Shown: positions 27,201 through 35,881 of the stretch, one piece after another | How positions within the stretch are numbered: position 1 is the stretch's first letter | Layout: each line of letters starts with the position of its first letter | NCBI RefSeq assembly: GCF_004382795.1 | Contig: NZ_SMSG01000001.1 | Span: forward strand, 372,001 to 436,000 | Origin: Cumulibacter soli | Lineage (GTDB): Bacteria > Actinomycetota > Actinomycetes > Mycobacteriales > Antricoccaceae | Direction: 5' to 3' | DNA length: 64,000 nucleotides | Position numbers and translations under genes: made by a program | Notes under the pieces: model-generated | Database searches by the model: none | Told to the model about the DNA's origin: nothing | The model's input: the letters and a program-made list of their open reading frames with translations, nothing else

Positions 27201-28991
27201 GTGCCCGACAGCGACGACGAACAGACCACGCCGACCGGCCCCACCCCGGAGCCAGCCGACGACACTCAGCGTGCCGCCGAGGTGTCGGATGCCCAGAGCA
27301 ACGGTGCGGCGGCCGAGAGCGACGGCGACGCTAATGAGACCGATGGTGACACTGCCGAAACCGACGCGAGCGAAGACGAGAAGGCGGTCTGGCGCCGTCG
27401 TGGAACCCTCGCATTTCGGATCTTCCTACGGGTAATCGTCGCGATTGCCGGCGTCGTCCTCGGCGTGTTGATCGGCGGACATACGACCGCCGATATCGGG
27501 CCCATCAAGGTGAGCGCCGATCTGCTGGTCGGCCCCGGCGAGACGACGCTGCGTATCCCACCGCTGGGCGCTCTCGAGATCGAAGCGTTCGATGCGCCGA
27601 TCCGGCTGGAAATGACCATGTTGCAGGTCGATCAGCAGGAGGCCATCCAGTTCATCAACGAGGCGCAGAGCACCGAAGACCTGCAGCAACTGGCCGCAAC
27701 GCTGGAAAGCGACCTGAAATCTGCCCTGATCACGCTGGGCATCACGACCACGATCTGGGCGCTCGTCGGCGGAATCGTGTTCAGCGTGTTGCTGTTCCGC
27801 CGCTGGCAGGACGGCCTGATCGCCGCGGGCATGTCCGTCGTCCTGCTGCTCGCTACCGCCGCCACTGGCTTCCTGACGTTCAACGCGCAAGCGCTGCAGC
27901 AGCCGAAGTACACGGGCTTGCTCAGTCAGGCCTCCACGATCTTCGGCAACGTTGAGGACCTTGGTCAAAAGTTTGCCGATTACCGCCAGTCACTGGTCAA
28001 GATGGTGGCCAACGTGTCGAAGCTGTATACGACGGTGTCCACCCTCCCCGCGGATCCGGAAAGCGCCGACACCATCAAGGTGCTGCACATCTCCGATATC
28101 CATATGAACCCCGAAGGCTTCGACCTCGCCGCGCAACTCGCTGAGCAGTTCGACGTCGACTTCGTGATCGATACTGGCGACCTCGTGGACTGGGGTACCA
28201 CCCATGAGGCAGCGACCTTCTCCGCGATCGGCGACATGGACGTCCCGTACGTCTACATCCGCGGAAACCACGACTCGCTGGTCACGCAGCAGCAGGTCGG
28301 CGAGTTCGACAACGTGATCGTGCTTGACGAATCGACGGTCGAACTGGAAGGCATCACGATTGCTGGCGTCGGGGATGCCCGGTTTAGCCCCGACCGCCTC
28401 ACGTACAACAACGCGTCATTGCAGGAGGCCATCGAGAAGTCGGCGAAGGACTTCGACGGCTACTTGCAGGATCTACCCGAAATGCCCGACGTCGTCCTCT
28501 TCCACGACCCGGCGGGCGCAGAGTTCCTAGCGGATTCGACCCCACTGATTCTGTCCGGGCACAAGCACACGCGATCCTCCGAGGCTCTCGACAGCGACAC
28601 ATTACTGCTCGTGCAGGGCTCCACCGGCGGCGCAGGACTGCGAGGTCTAGAGAACGAAGAACCAACGCCGCTGGAAGCCAGCATCCTGTACTTCGATGCG
28701 AACACGCACGCATTGCGCGCCTGGGACAACATCACCGTTGGCGGGCTCGGAGAATCCGACGTGTCCATCGAGCGCATGCTCGCTCCCGAAGCGATCAACG
28801 AGGCCGAAGAGGAAGCCACCAGCATCGAGGAGAGCGAGCAAAGCGCCTCAGACAGCGCCGAGAGCGCCTCGAACGAGTCCAGCTCGGGCAGCGCCAGCAA
28901 CCCGTCGGACGAAGGGACGGAACCGAATTCCGATACCGGCTCGCCGAGCTCTCCCACCACGACCGGAGCACCGCAGAACCCCGGCGAATAG
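27201..28991 (+). CDS. Membrane-anchored metallophosphoesterase
   Basis: 596 residues. Residues 1-60 are acidic and Thr/Glu-rich, then a helix (FLRVIVAIAGVVLGVLIGG) and two more after residue about 180 (LITLGITTTIWALVGGIVFSVLLF and LIAAGMSVVLLLATAATGFL). From about 290 the calcineurin-like domain begins: VLHISDIHMNPEGF (Asp299, His301), DTGDLVDWG, RGNHDS and LSGHKHTRS carry the metal ligands. After about 525 the tail is Glu/Ser/Ala-rich low complexity. The catalytic domain probably faces outside. Substrate unknown: phosphodiesters, lipid-linked phosphates or nucleotides are all possible. GTG start with only a weak upstream ribosome site, alone on its transcript before the tRNA trio. Confidence 0.82.
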   Translation: MPDSDDEQTTPTGPTPEPADDTQRAAEVSDAQSNGAAAESDGDANETDGDTAETDASEDEKAVWRRRGTLAFRIFLRVIVAIAGVVLGVLIGGHTTADIGPIKVSADLLVGPGETTLRIPPLGALEIEAFDAPIRLEMTMLQVDQQEAIQFINEAQSTEDLQQLAATLESDLKSALITLGITTTIWALVGGIVFSVLLFRRWQDGLIAAGMSVVLLLATAATGFLTFNAQALQQPKYTGLLSQASTIFGNVEDLGQKFADYRQSLVKMVANVSKLYTTVSTLPADPESADTIKVLHISDIHMNPEGFDLAAQLAEQFDVDFVIDTGDLVDWGTTHEAATFSAIGDMDVPYVYIRGNHDSLVTQQQVGEFDNVIVLDESTVELEGITIAGVGDARFSPDRLTYNNASLQEAIEKSAKDFDGYLQDLPEMPDVVLFHDPAGAEFLADSTPLILSGHKHTRSSEALDSDTLLLVQGSTGGAGLRGLENEEPTPLEASILYFDANTHALRAWDNITVGGLGESDVSIERMLAPEAINEAEEEATSIEESEQSASDSAESASNESSSGSASNPSDEGTEPNSDTGSPSSPTTTGAPQNPGE

Positions 28992-29110
28992 TCACGCATC
29001 GTGACGCTGCGCACCCTGGCTGGCGCCGGACATCGTTCATCCTTTATGCTTCTCTAGCCCCAAACGACGGGAAACAGACGAGAGTTTGTCAAAGGTCGTC
29101 CGGCGGGTGA

Positions 29111-29183
29111 GGCCCCATCGTCTAGCGGTCCAGGACTCTGCCCTTTCACGGCAGCAACACGGGTTCGAACCCCGTTGGGGTCA
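29111..29183 (+). tRNA. tRNA-Glu (anticodon TTC)
   Basis: Acceptor GGCCCCA pairs with TGGGGTC (one G-T), anticodon stem CTGCC/GGCAG with loop CTTTCAC (TTC), T arm ACGGG TTCGAAC CCCGT, discriminator A. CCA is not encoded. First of three tRNAs in a row. Confidence 0.95.
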
Positions 29184-29221
29184 CGAGGTACTCTAGGGTG
29201 CTTCGCATATTTGAATAGCAA

Positions 29222-29295
29222 GGCCCTGTGGCGCAGTTGGTTAGCGCGCCGCCCTGTCACGGCGGAGGTCGCGGGTTCGAGTCCCGTCAGGGTCG
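29222..29295 (+). tRNA. tRNA-Asp (anticodon GTC)
   Basis: Acceptor GGCCCTG with CAGGGTC, anticodon stem CCGCC/GGCGG with loop CTGTCAC (GTC), T arm GCGGG TTCGAGT CCCGT, discriminator G as expected for Asp. CCA not encoded. Confidence 0.95.
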
Positions 29296-29331
29296 CTCAT
29301 ACGTCGAGCGACAAGCAGTACATCGCAGCAA

Positions 29332-29405
29332 GGCCAGGTAGCTCAGTTGGTACGAGCGTCCGACTGAAAATCGGAAGGTCGGCGGTTCGACCCCGCCCCT
29401 GGCCA
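29332..29405 (+). tRNA. tRNA-Phe (anticodon GAA)
   Basis: Acceptor GGCCAGG with CCTGGCC, anticodon stem CCGA/TCGG with loop region CTGAAAA (GAA), T arm GGCGG TTCGACC CCGCC, discriminator A. Third of the Glu-Asp-Phe run, an order common in actinobacteria. Confidence 0.95.
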
Positions 29406-29408
29406 CAG

Positions 29409-29438
29409 CAGAAAGGGGCCTTCGCGGGCCCTTTTTTC
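29409..29438 (+). terminator. Terminator after the tRNA run
   Basis: GC-rich hairpin (AAAGGGGCC, loop TTCGC, GGGCCC with a one-base offset) followed by TTTTTT at about 29432-29437. Confidence 0.7.
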
Positions 29439-29442
29439 GTCC

Positions 29443-29562
29443 TCACCAACCTGCGGGGTAGTGAATAACCTCCCGAGCGGTTAGCGTTACTCACTCCCCC
29501 GCGGATCCTGTAACGGCCCCTTGCGCGTAGCCCGGATCCCGGCGACCAGGCCGACCGCCGCG
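29443..29562. repeat. 120-bp palindrome-bearing duplication, copy A (remnant of an ABC permease 3-prime end)
   Basis: Matches 30856-30976 in the same orientation at roughly five in six positions. Its left part is an imperfect hairpin (arms 29451-29469 and 29486-29504, 16 of 19 pairs). Its right part is, on the minus strand, a decayed version of the last codons of the ABC permease (reads like VGLVAGIRATRKGP) with the stop lost. Copy B is the intact end of that permease. Confidence 0.7.
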
Positions 29563-29589
29563 CTGATAACTCGGCGTTAGCATCGATGC

Positions 29590-30735
29590 ATGGACATCAC
29601 GCCCTTCGCGCCCACTATCGATTCCGCGGCCATCGAGGATCTTCGACGGCGGCTGAGTGCCACTCGGTGGGCGACGCAGGAGACGGTCGACGACTGGTCA
29701 CAAGGTATGCCGTTGGCCTACCTGCAAGATCTGTGCGCGTACTGGGCGAACGACTACGACTTCGGACTCGCCGAACGAGTGAGACGCTTTCCCAACTTTC
29801 GTACGACGCTGGCCGGCGGCGGAAGCGAACCCCTCGAGATCCATTTCCTGCACGCGCGATCACCCGAACCGGATGCATTTCCGCTGGTGCTGACGCACGG
29901 TTGGCCCGGGTCGGTGGTCGAGTTCTTCGACGTCCTCGGCCCGCTGACTGATCCCGCTGCGCACGGTGGTGATCCTTCCGACGCGTTCCACGTGGTGGCT
30001 CCCTCGCTGCCGGGCTATGGCTGGAGCGCCAAACCGACCCGTCCGGGGTGGGGCGTATCGCGGATCGCCGACGCATGGGACGAACTCATGCTTGGTTTGG
30101 GATACGTCCGGTACGGCGCACAGGGCGGTGATTGGGGCTCCATGATCACCACCACGCTTGCCCAGGCCCATCCCGAGCACCTCGCCGGCATCCACGTCAA
30201 CATGGTGAACGTCGGGCCGGACCGTACGACGCTCGACGACCTCACCGCCGACGAACAGCGCGCCCTGGCGGCGATGGAGGAGCACCGGCGTACCGGCATC
30301 GGGTATTCCACCCAGCAATCCTCCCGGCCGCAGACGCTCGGGTATGGGCTGAATGATTCTCCGGTCGGGCAGGCGGCGTGGATCGCGGAGAAGTTCTGGG
30401 CCTGGTGCGATCACAATGGCACGCCCGACTCGGCGCTGAGCCGTGAGCAGATGCTCGACGACATCTCCCTCTACTGGTTCACCCAGACCGCGACGTCATC
30501 GGCGCGGCTGTATTGGGAAAGCTTCGGTGACGCGCCGAAGGCGAACATCACCGTGCCGAGTGGAATCTCCAACTTCCCCGGCGAAATCTGGCGTCCGTCG
30601 CGTCGCTGGGCCGAACGCCGCTTCACCGACCTGCGCTGGTACGAGGATCTACCTCGCGGTGGTCACTTCGCAGCTTGGGAACAACCGGAGCTCTTCGTCG
30701 ACCAGATACGCGGGTTCTTCCGCCTCGTGCGCTGA
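29590..30735 (+). CDS. Epoxide hydrolase, alpha/beta fold with EHN domain
   Basis: 381 residues. An N-terminal EHN segment (FAPTIDSAAIEDLRRRLSATRW ... FPNFRTTL) precedes the alpha/beta hydrolase core with the oxyanion motif HGWPGS (103-108), nucleophile Asp181 in GGDWGS, and the catalytic His in RGGHFAAWEQPE near the C-terminus. Such enzymes open epoxides to diols by a covalent Asp ester; relatives act on xenobiotics, juvenile hormone-like terpenoids or limonene-type substrates. The gene lies between two copies of a 120-bp duplicated segment, which suggests it was added next to the permease gene by a duplication or insertion event. ATG chosen at 29590; ribosome site weak. Confidence 0.9.
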   Translation: MDITPFAPTIDSAAIEDLRRRLSATRWATQETVDDWSQGMPLAYLQDLCAYWANDYDFGLAERVRRFPNFRTTLAGGGSEPLEIHFLHARSPEPDAFPLVLTHGWPGSVVEFFDVLGPLTDPAAHGGDPSDAFHVVAPSLPGYGWSAKPTRPGWGVSRIADAWDELMLGLGYVRYGAQGGDWGSMITTTLAQAHPEHLAGIHVNMVNVGPDRTTLDDLTADEQRALAAMEEHRRTGIGYSTQQSSRPQTLGYGLNDSPVGQAAWIAEKFWAWCDHNGTPDSALSREQMLDDISLYWFTQTATSSARLYWESFGDAPKANITVPSGISNFPGEIWRPSRRWAERRFTDLRWYEDLPRGGHFAAWEQPELFVDQIRGFFRLVR

Positions 30736-30855
30736 GCCCGGCGCGTTGCCTGCTCCGGGCTGGATACGCGGCTACACATCGCGCCGTCGGATGACCAGTA
30801 CCCCGATGGGCAGGACCGCCATCGCCCGTGAGCTATATATCGGCGTCGCTAACTT

Positions 30856-30976
30856 TCACCAACCTGCGGGGCAGTGAGTAACGATCCCGAGTGATGAGCG
30901 TTACTCACTACCCCGCGGATCCTGCTAGCGCGCCTTGCGCATGGCCCGCACTCCGACGACCAGGCCGACCACCGCG
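30856..30976. repeat. 121-bp palindrome-bearing duplication, copy B (3-prime end of the ABC permease and terminator)
   Basis: Contains the last 17 codons and stop of the permease plus a long hairpin (arms 30864-30882 and 30900-30918, 17 of 19 pairs) that could terminate transcription from both sides, between the convergent hydrolase and permease genes. Copy A lies at 29443-29562. Confidence 0.7.
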
Positions 30977-31743
30977 ACGGCGCTCGCCGCGACCAGTCCG
31001 GCCAGGAGTTCGCCTGCCGGCCACTGGCCGGCGAATAGCGCCCGCTCGGCCTCGACGACATACGTCAACGGGTTAATGCTCGAAAGCACCTGCAACCAGC
31101 CAGGTGCGCCGTCGATCGGCAAGAGCATCCCCGCCAGCAGCAGCACAGGAAACAGGAATGTCTGCTGTACAACCCAAAACATCCAGTCGCGACCGATCGA
31201 CGCGAGCGCCAGCGAGTACGAGAGAGCCGACACACCGACAGCGAAGATCGCCATCAGGAGCACACCGACCAACACGCCCGCCAGATGCAGTTCAAACGAG
31301 AACGGAGTGGCGACGGCGACGATGATCGCCGCCTGCGCAATCATCGGCAGGATTTCTTTCAACGCGCGTCCGGTCAGTAACGCAGACCGGCGAAGTGGTG
31401 TGACGATCATCCGCTCGTGGGATCCGGTTTGCGTCTCCAATAGCAGGTTCGATCCGACCATCGACGAACCCATCAGACACGACATCGCGACGATTCCGGG
31501 CACGAACCATTGCAGGGCCGACCCGCCGTCACCGGTTATGGAATCGGGTAGCAGCGGCGCGAACAACGCCAGAAAGAACAGCGGCTGCACCACCGCGAAC
31601 ACGACTTGGAACGGGTCATTGAGCAGCGGTCTGATCTCCCGTGAGAACACGGTCCAGACGTCCGCGAGCCAAGTGGTGCGGGTTAGCTCGACCCGCTCAC
31701 GCAGTGTCGCGTTGTCGTGGGTGGGGGTTGAAATGGCAGTCAT
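30925..31743 (-). CDS. ABC-2 type permease, DrrB-like
   Basis: 272 residues with six predicted helices and the ABC-2 exporter layout: N-terminal amphipathic region VWTVFSREIRPLLNDPFQVVFAVVQPLFFLALFAPLL, the cytosolic TGSHERMIVTPLRRSALLTGRALKE loop, and LSSINPLTYVVEAERALFAGQW before the last helix, closely following the daunorubicin-resistance DrrB pattern. It pairs with the upstream DrrA-like ATPase to export a drug or lipid. The ATG at 31743 has TTTGGAG about 9 bases upstream. It ends at a long hairpin within a duplicated segment. Confidence 0.88.
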   Translation of the reverse strand: MTAISTPTHDNATLRERVELTRTTWLADVWTVFSREIRPLLNDPFQVVFAVVQPLFFLALFAPLLPDSITGDGGSALQWFVPGIVAMSCLMGSSMVGSNLLLETQTGSHERMIVTPLRRSALLTGRALKEILPMIAQAAIIVAVATPFSFELHLAGVLVGVLLMAIFAVGVSALSYSLALASIGRDWMFWVVQQTFLFPVLLLAGMLLPIDGAPGWLQVLSSINPLTYVVEAERALFAGQWPAGELLAGLVAASAVAVVGLVVGVRAMRKAR

Positions 31744-31765
31744 ATCGGGAATCTCCAAACTGAGG

Positions 31766-32662
31766 TTAGGCGGCGTCTTCGCGTAGGCTTCGGCCGGTCA
31801 GGTCGAGAAATACGTCGTCCAGGGAGGCAGGAACGACTTTCACCGAGACCGCGGGGTTGCTCGTGTGTACTGCTTCGGCCACGGTCTTGGCGGCGTACTC
31901 TCCCCCATTCGGGTGGCGCTCGGTCAGGGTGCGTCCGTCGGCAAAGCGCAAGGCGACCGAATCGCCGATGCGGCGTTTGAGCACGTCCGGTTTGTCGTCA
32001 GCGATGACGACTCCTTGATCGATGACCACAACCCGCTGAGCGAGAGCGTCCGCTTCATCGAGGTAGTGGGTGGTCAGCACAATCGTGGTCTGATGCGCCT
32101 CGTGCAGCAGCGAGATCTGCTCCTGCAGGTTCGCACGGTTCTGCGGGTCAAGCCCGGTCGACGGTTCGTCCAGAAATAGCAGGCGCGGGGCATGGATCAT
32201 GCCGAGCGCGATGTCGAGTCTGCGTCGTTGTCCGCCGGACATCTCTTGCGCTTTGCGATCGACAAACGAGGACAGGTCGAGCCCATCGATCAACAACTCG
32301 GCCCGCCGCCTGGTATCGGCTCGTGACATTCCGTACGCGCGGCCCTGGCCGAGTAGTTCATCGCGTCCGCGCTGGATATGAGCCGCGCCGTTTCCCTGGC
32401 CGACGTAGCCGATGTTGCGGCGTACCTCGGACGGATCGCGGCGTACGTCGTGGCCCGCGACGTACGCCGTTCCGCTGCTCGGCGGCAGGAGCGTGGTCAG
32501 CATGCGCAGCGTGGTCGACTTTCCCGCGCCGTTGGGGCCCAGCAGCGCGACGAGTTCGCCGTCGGCAATATCCAGGTCGAGGTCGCGTACGGCGCACACA
32601 TCGCCGCTGCGGCTTGAGTACGTCTTGGTGAGGTCACTGGTGCAGATCATCGAATCGGTCAT
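31766..32662 (-). CDS. ABC transporter ATPase, DrrA-like
   Basis: 298 residues. Walker A GPNGAGKS (residues 43-50), signature MSGGQRRR, Walker B LLFLDEPSTGLDPQNR and switch LTTHYLDEADALA are intact. The C-terminal region after the ATPase core (SVALRFADGRTL ... VVPASLDDVFLDLTGRSLRED) is the DrrA-type extension that contacts the permease. It energises the DrrB-like permease 22 bases downstream. It is divergent from a WYL-domain regulator with 62 bases between starts, which contain a perfect 11-bp inverted repeat. That regulator likely controls both sides. Confidence 0.9.
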   Translation of the reverse strand: MTDSMICTSDLTKTYSSRSGDVCAVRDLDLDIADGELVALLGPNGAGKSTTLRMLTTLLPPSSGTAYVAGHDVRRDPSEVRRNIGYVGQGNGAAHIQRGRDELLGQGRAYGMSRADTRRRAELLIDGLDLSSFVDRKAQEMSGGQRRRLDIALGMIHAPRLLFLDEPSTGLDPQNRANLQEQISLLHEAHQTTIVLTTHYLDEADALAQRVVVIDQGVVIADDKPDVLKRRIGDSVALRFADGRTLTERHPNGGEYAAKTVAEAVHTSNPAVSVKVVPASLDDVFLDLTGRSLREDAA

Positions 32663-32679
32663 GACTCAACGATCTCCGG

Positions 32680-32706
32680 GTTTCCGGTCACTTTTTGACC
32701 GGAAAC
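32680..32706. promoter_or_regulatory. Perfect 11-bp inverted repeat, candidate WYL-regulator operator
   Basis: GTTTCCGGTCA and TGACCGGAAAC separated by CTTTT, centred between the divergent ABC ATPase and WYL regulator genes. A dimeric repressor or activator site is the natural reading. A longer reading of the regulator from 32695 would start inside it. Confidence 0.6.
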
Positions 32707-32724
32707 GAAATTAGATTAAGAAAC

Positions 32725-33693
32725 ATGGCTAGCACCAGTTCACGCATGCTCAGATTGCTCTCGCTGCTCCAGACGCATCGCTATTGGCCCGGCATGGAGC
32801 TCGCCGACCGACTCGAGGTCTCCGAACGGACGCTGCGCCGCGACGTCGAACGCCTGCGCGAACTCGGATATCCGGTCGACGCCACGCGCGGTCACCGAGG
32901 CGGATATCAACTGCTGGCCGGCGCCGCATTACCTCCCCTACTGCTGGAGGACGACGAAGCGGTGGCGATTGCGCTCGGTCTCCGCGCGGCGGCCGGCGGA
33001 TCGGTCCGCGGCATCGAGGACGGTGCGCTGCGCGCCTTGACCAAGGTGATGTCAGTGATGCCGCCGGGCCTCCGCCGACGCGCCGAAGCCGTGGCGTCGA
33101 TGACGGTGCAGCCTGGGCGCGGACCCGCCCTCGACGCCGTCGTACTCACCCGCCTGGCTCAGGTCTGCCGCGACCACGAGCGAGTGCGGTTCACGTATTC
33201 GGCACAATCTGAGTCCGACCTGGCCCATCGCCACGTTGAGCCGCACTCGGTACTGTCACTGAACACTCGCTGGTACTTCCTCGCCTTCGATCTCGATCGT
33301 CACGACTGGCGAACCTTTCGCGTCGATAGGATCAGCGACGTGCAGTCGGCGCGCACGCGGGTGCCGCCGCGAGCATTACCCGACGGGCTCGATCCCGTCG
33401 CGTTCGTACGTCAAAATGCAGCGCGGCGCCCACGCCGCCACGAGGTGCACATCCTGGTTCGCGATCGTGCGGTGGATGTCGCGCACGCCATCCTGGGTTG
33501 GGGCCGCGTGGATCCCGCGACGTTTCCTGGCGCCGAGGGCGGGCCGGCTTGCCGGATCACCATGGCCACAGACGATCTGACCTCGGTCGTGTGGCTACTG
33601 ACCGAGCTCGACACCGACTTCATCGTCGAGCAGCCACGCGAACTTGCCGATCTCCTGCAGCGGGTAGGCGAGCGGTTCACGGCGACCGGTTAG
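32725..33693 (+). CDS. HTH/WYL-domain transcriptional regulator
   Basis: 322 residues. The N-terminal helix-turn-helix is MLRLLSLLQTHRYWPGMELADRLEVSERTLRRDVERLRELGYPV (seen in pieces), followed by a GYQLLAG wing, then the WYL module with the hallmark VEPHSVLSLNTRWYFLAFDLDRHDWRTFRVDRI, and a C-terminal WCX-like domain. WYL proteins bind nucleic acids or small ligands and often regulate efflux or phage defence. It is divergent from the DrrAB-like exporter with an inverted repeat between, so it probably controls that pump in response to its substrate. Confidence 0.9.
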   Translation: MASTSSRMLRLLSLLQTHRYWPGMELADRLEVSERTLRRDVERLRELGYPVDATRGHRGGYQLLAGAALPPLLLEDDEAVAIALGLRAAAGGSVRGIEDGALRALTKVMSVMPPGLRRRAEAVASMTVQPGRGPALDAVVLTRLAQVCRDHERVRFTYSAQSESDLAHRHVEPHSVLSLNTRWYFLAFDLDRHDWRTFRVDRISDVQSARTRVPPRALPDGLDPVAFVRQNAARRPRRHEVHILVRDRAVDVAHAILGWGRVDPATFPGAEGGPACRITMATDDLTSVVWLLTELDTDFIVEQPRELADLLQRVGERFTATG

Positions 33694-33728
33694 CCGAATC
33701 AAATTCGGTCACCGGATCTGCGGTGGAG

Positions 33729-35141
33729 TTACCTACGGTCGTCCGTCAATATCGTTGGCGACTCCACCGCAGGTTCGACCTGCCGCGTGTGACGCGGCAG
33801 CAGGAACGCCAGCAACGTGACGACTAACCCGGTGCCGATCGCGAATGTCCACGCATGATGGAATCCGGCGATACCACCGGTCGCGGCGACCATGGCGATC
33901 GCGACGGATACACCAATCGTGGTGCCGATATTGCGTGCGGCCTGGCTGGCCGCGGCGCCCTGCCCGAGTTGATCCTGCGGTAGGTCTCGTACCGCGGCGG
34001 AGTTCAATTGCGGCATCACCATTGCTACGCCGATCGCGCCGAGCACCTGCGCAGGAAGGTAATGCGCGAGATACTGCGGATGTTCGGTCGCCATCAGGAT
34101 GAAGTACGCCGGCGCGCTCGCCCACACCAGCCCTCCGGGGATCAGTATGCGGCGCTGCCCAACCCGACCCGCGAGCTTGCCGAATCTCGGCGCGAGGACC
34201 GCCACGATCGCGGGGCCGATAGCGATCGCGAATCCCGCTTGGATGACGGAGTAATCCCAGATCTCGGTCGTGAACAAGACATTGCACAGGAACACGACGC
34301 CAAATCCCGCCGAGTACACGCACGTAGCCAGGTTTGCCCACCGGAAGCCGGCGGAGGAGAGCAGTTCCAGATCGAGCACCGCGTTGTCGATCCGGCTCGA
34401 TCGCCAGACGAAGACTGCACCAAGCACCACCGCGACGCCGACCGACAACCCGAGCACGCCACTGAGCCAGCCGACTCGTTCGGTCTGAACGACTCCGTAC
34501 GACAGCGCCGATACCGCGGCGATCACCAACGCGATGCTCCACGGGTCCGGTATTCGCCCGCGCACAGATTCGCGCCCCTCAGGCAGCACCCGCCGGCCAA
34601 GGAGGTAGCTCGCGATCCCGACCGGCACATTGATGAAGAACACCCAGGGCCAGCCAAGCGTCTGAATCACGATCGAGCCCAGCGTTGGGCCTGCGGCGCC
34701 CGCCACTCCGCCAATGGCGCCCCAAATCGCGATTGCGCGCGGCTGCTCGGGAGCGGGGAACGTCTGCAGGACGAGCGCCAGCGACGAGGGCACCATGGCG
34801 GCGGCACCAAGAGCTTGCAGCACGCGGCCGACGACGAGCAGTTCGACCGATGGCGCGACTCCGCAGAGGACCGAGGCGGCGGTAAACGCGATGACGGCAC
34901 CGAGGAACATCCGCCGACGCCCGATACGATCGGCAATCCGGCCGGCCGGGATGAGCACGGCCGCGAAAACGACGGTGTAGGCGTTCAGCACCCAGGCCAG
35001 CCCTGATGCGGTGGAATCGGGGAACGCCGCACTGATCGACGGAAAGGCCACGTACAGGATCGACGTGTCCAGGAATACGGCGAACACCGACATGCCGGTC
35101 GAGAGCAGAACGAGGCCCGGCTTGGACGACGGCACATGCAC
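33729..35141 (-). CDS. DHA2-family MFS drug exporter
   Basis: 470 residues with about fourteen hydrophobic segments. It has DHA2 signatures: FLDTSILYVAFPSI in helix 1, LAWVLNAYTVVFAAVLIPAGRIADRIGRRRMFLG across helices 2-3, and GAIGGVAGAAGPTLG (motif C of antiporters) with WPWVFFINVPVG after helix 5. This is a proton-driven exporter of toxic compounds. A GGAGG site lies five bases before the ATG. An HxlR regulator is encoded 49 bases upstream on the same strand and is its likely controller in an operon. Confidence 0.88.
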   Translation of the reverse strand: MHVPSSKPGLVLLSTGMSVFAVFLDTSILYVAFPSISAAFPDSTASGLAWVLNAYTVVFAAVLIPAGRIADRIGRRRMFLGAVIAFTAASVLCGVAPSVELLVVGRVLQALGAAAMVPSSLALVLQTFPAPEQPRAIAIWGAIGGVAGAAGPTLGSIVIQTLGWPWVFFINVPVGIASYLLGRRVLPEGRESVRGRIPDPWSIALVIAAVSALSYGVVQTERVGWLSGVLGLSVGVAVVLGAVFVWRSSRIDNAVLDLELLSSAGFRWANLATCVYSAGFGVVFLCNVLFTTEIWDYSVIQAGFAIAIGPAIVAVLAPRFGKLAGRVGQRRILIPGGLVWASAPAYFILMATEHPQYLAHYLPAQVLGAIGVAMVMPQLNSAAVRDLPQDQLGQGAAASQAARNIGTTIGVSVAIAMVAATGGIAGFHHAWTFAIGTGLVVTLLAFLLPRHTRQVEPAVESPTILTDDRR

Positions 35142-35190
35142 CTCCGAGTGGGATCACGAGCGACATCCACTCGGTGGTTTAATTTTTACA

Positions 35191-35823
35191 CTATGCCTCG
35201 GGAGGTGTCAGCAGCAGTGCGGCCAATACCGCAGCGGCGGCGGCGCCGGGACCCTCGACATGGCCAGTGAACGTAGATTCCCCTCGGCGTACGGAAGCGA
35301 GGTTGCCCGCGTCGACGTGCAGGTGTACGACGTCCGAACTTGAGCTGTCCGCGTGCTCGCGCACACCGGCTACGCCGTTCTCAACGACCAGATCAGCCCT
35401 CGACCCGTCGGCGGCATGCACAATCACCAGTGGCGGCAACTTGTCGCTCATCGCCCACGGCAGTAGGAAAGCACGCGTGGACCGATACGCATTGACCGGC
35501 TCCGTGGGCTCACTCGACAGCCCCCGCACGCCGAAGCGGGCAATCGCCCGCAAGACCGGGATGACCGCCCGACCTTCTTGAGTGAGCCGGTAACCGCCTT
35601 CGTCTCGAGCGACCAATCCGTCGGCAACCATCGTGCGCATGCGGGTAGACAACAGGTTCGACGCCAGCCCCGGCAGGGCCCGCTTCAGTTCGTTGAAGCC
35701 GCGCGGTCCCCCGACCAACTCCCGACAGATCAGCAGCACCCACCGGTCACCGATCAGATCGAGGCCGGCCGCAACCGGGCAATATTGCCCATAACTGCGT
35801 TTAGCAACCGCGCGCTCACGCAT
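35191..35823 (-). CDS. HxlR-type transcriptional regulator with C-terminal extension
   Basis: 210 residues. Residues 1-100 are an HxlR winged helix (YGQYCPVAAGLDLIGDRWVLLICRELVGGPRGFNELKRALPGLASNLLSTRMRTM in pieces). The Cys at about residue 13 is the conserved N-terminal cysteine of redox- or aldehyde-sensing members. The C-terminal 100 residues (WAMSDKLPPLVIVHAADGSRADLVVENG and onward) form an SCP2-like sterol-carrier type domain found in many actinobacterial HxlR proteins, a plausible ligand pocket. A GGAGG site is four to five bases before the ATG. It precedes an MFS exporter gene on the same strand. Confidence 0.87.
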   Translation of the reverse strand: MRERAVAKRSYGQYCPVAAGLDLIGDRWVLLICRELVGGPRGFNELKRALPGLASNLLSTRMRTMVADGLVARDEGGYRLTQEGRAVIPVLRAIARFGVRGLSSEPTEPVNAYRSTRAFLLPWAMSDKLPPLVIVHAADGSRADLVVENGVAGVREHADSSSSDVVHLHVDAGNLASVRRGESTFTGHVEGPGAAAAAVLAALLLTPPEA

Positions 35824-35881
35824 TAGTCCTCCACGGCCTTCTCGCTGGAGGCCCACACTACGACGCGCCGCGCTACTTCGA

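Noticed and set aside
29332-29562. Integrative-element attachment site at tRNA-Phe
   Set aside because: No integrase gene is nearby, and the duplicated segment does not repeat the tRNA 3-prime end; it matches the permease end instead.
34008-35006. 332-codon plus-strand frame
   Set aside because: It is antisense to the DHA2 exporter, and the Arg/Glu/His-rich translation is not protein-like.
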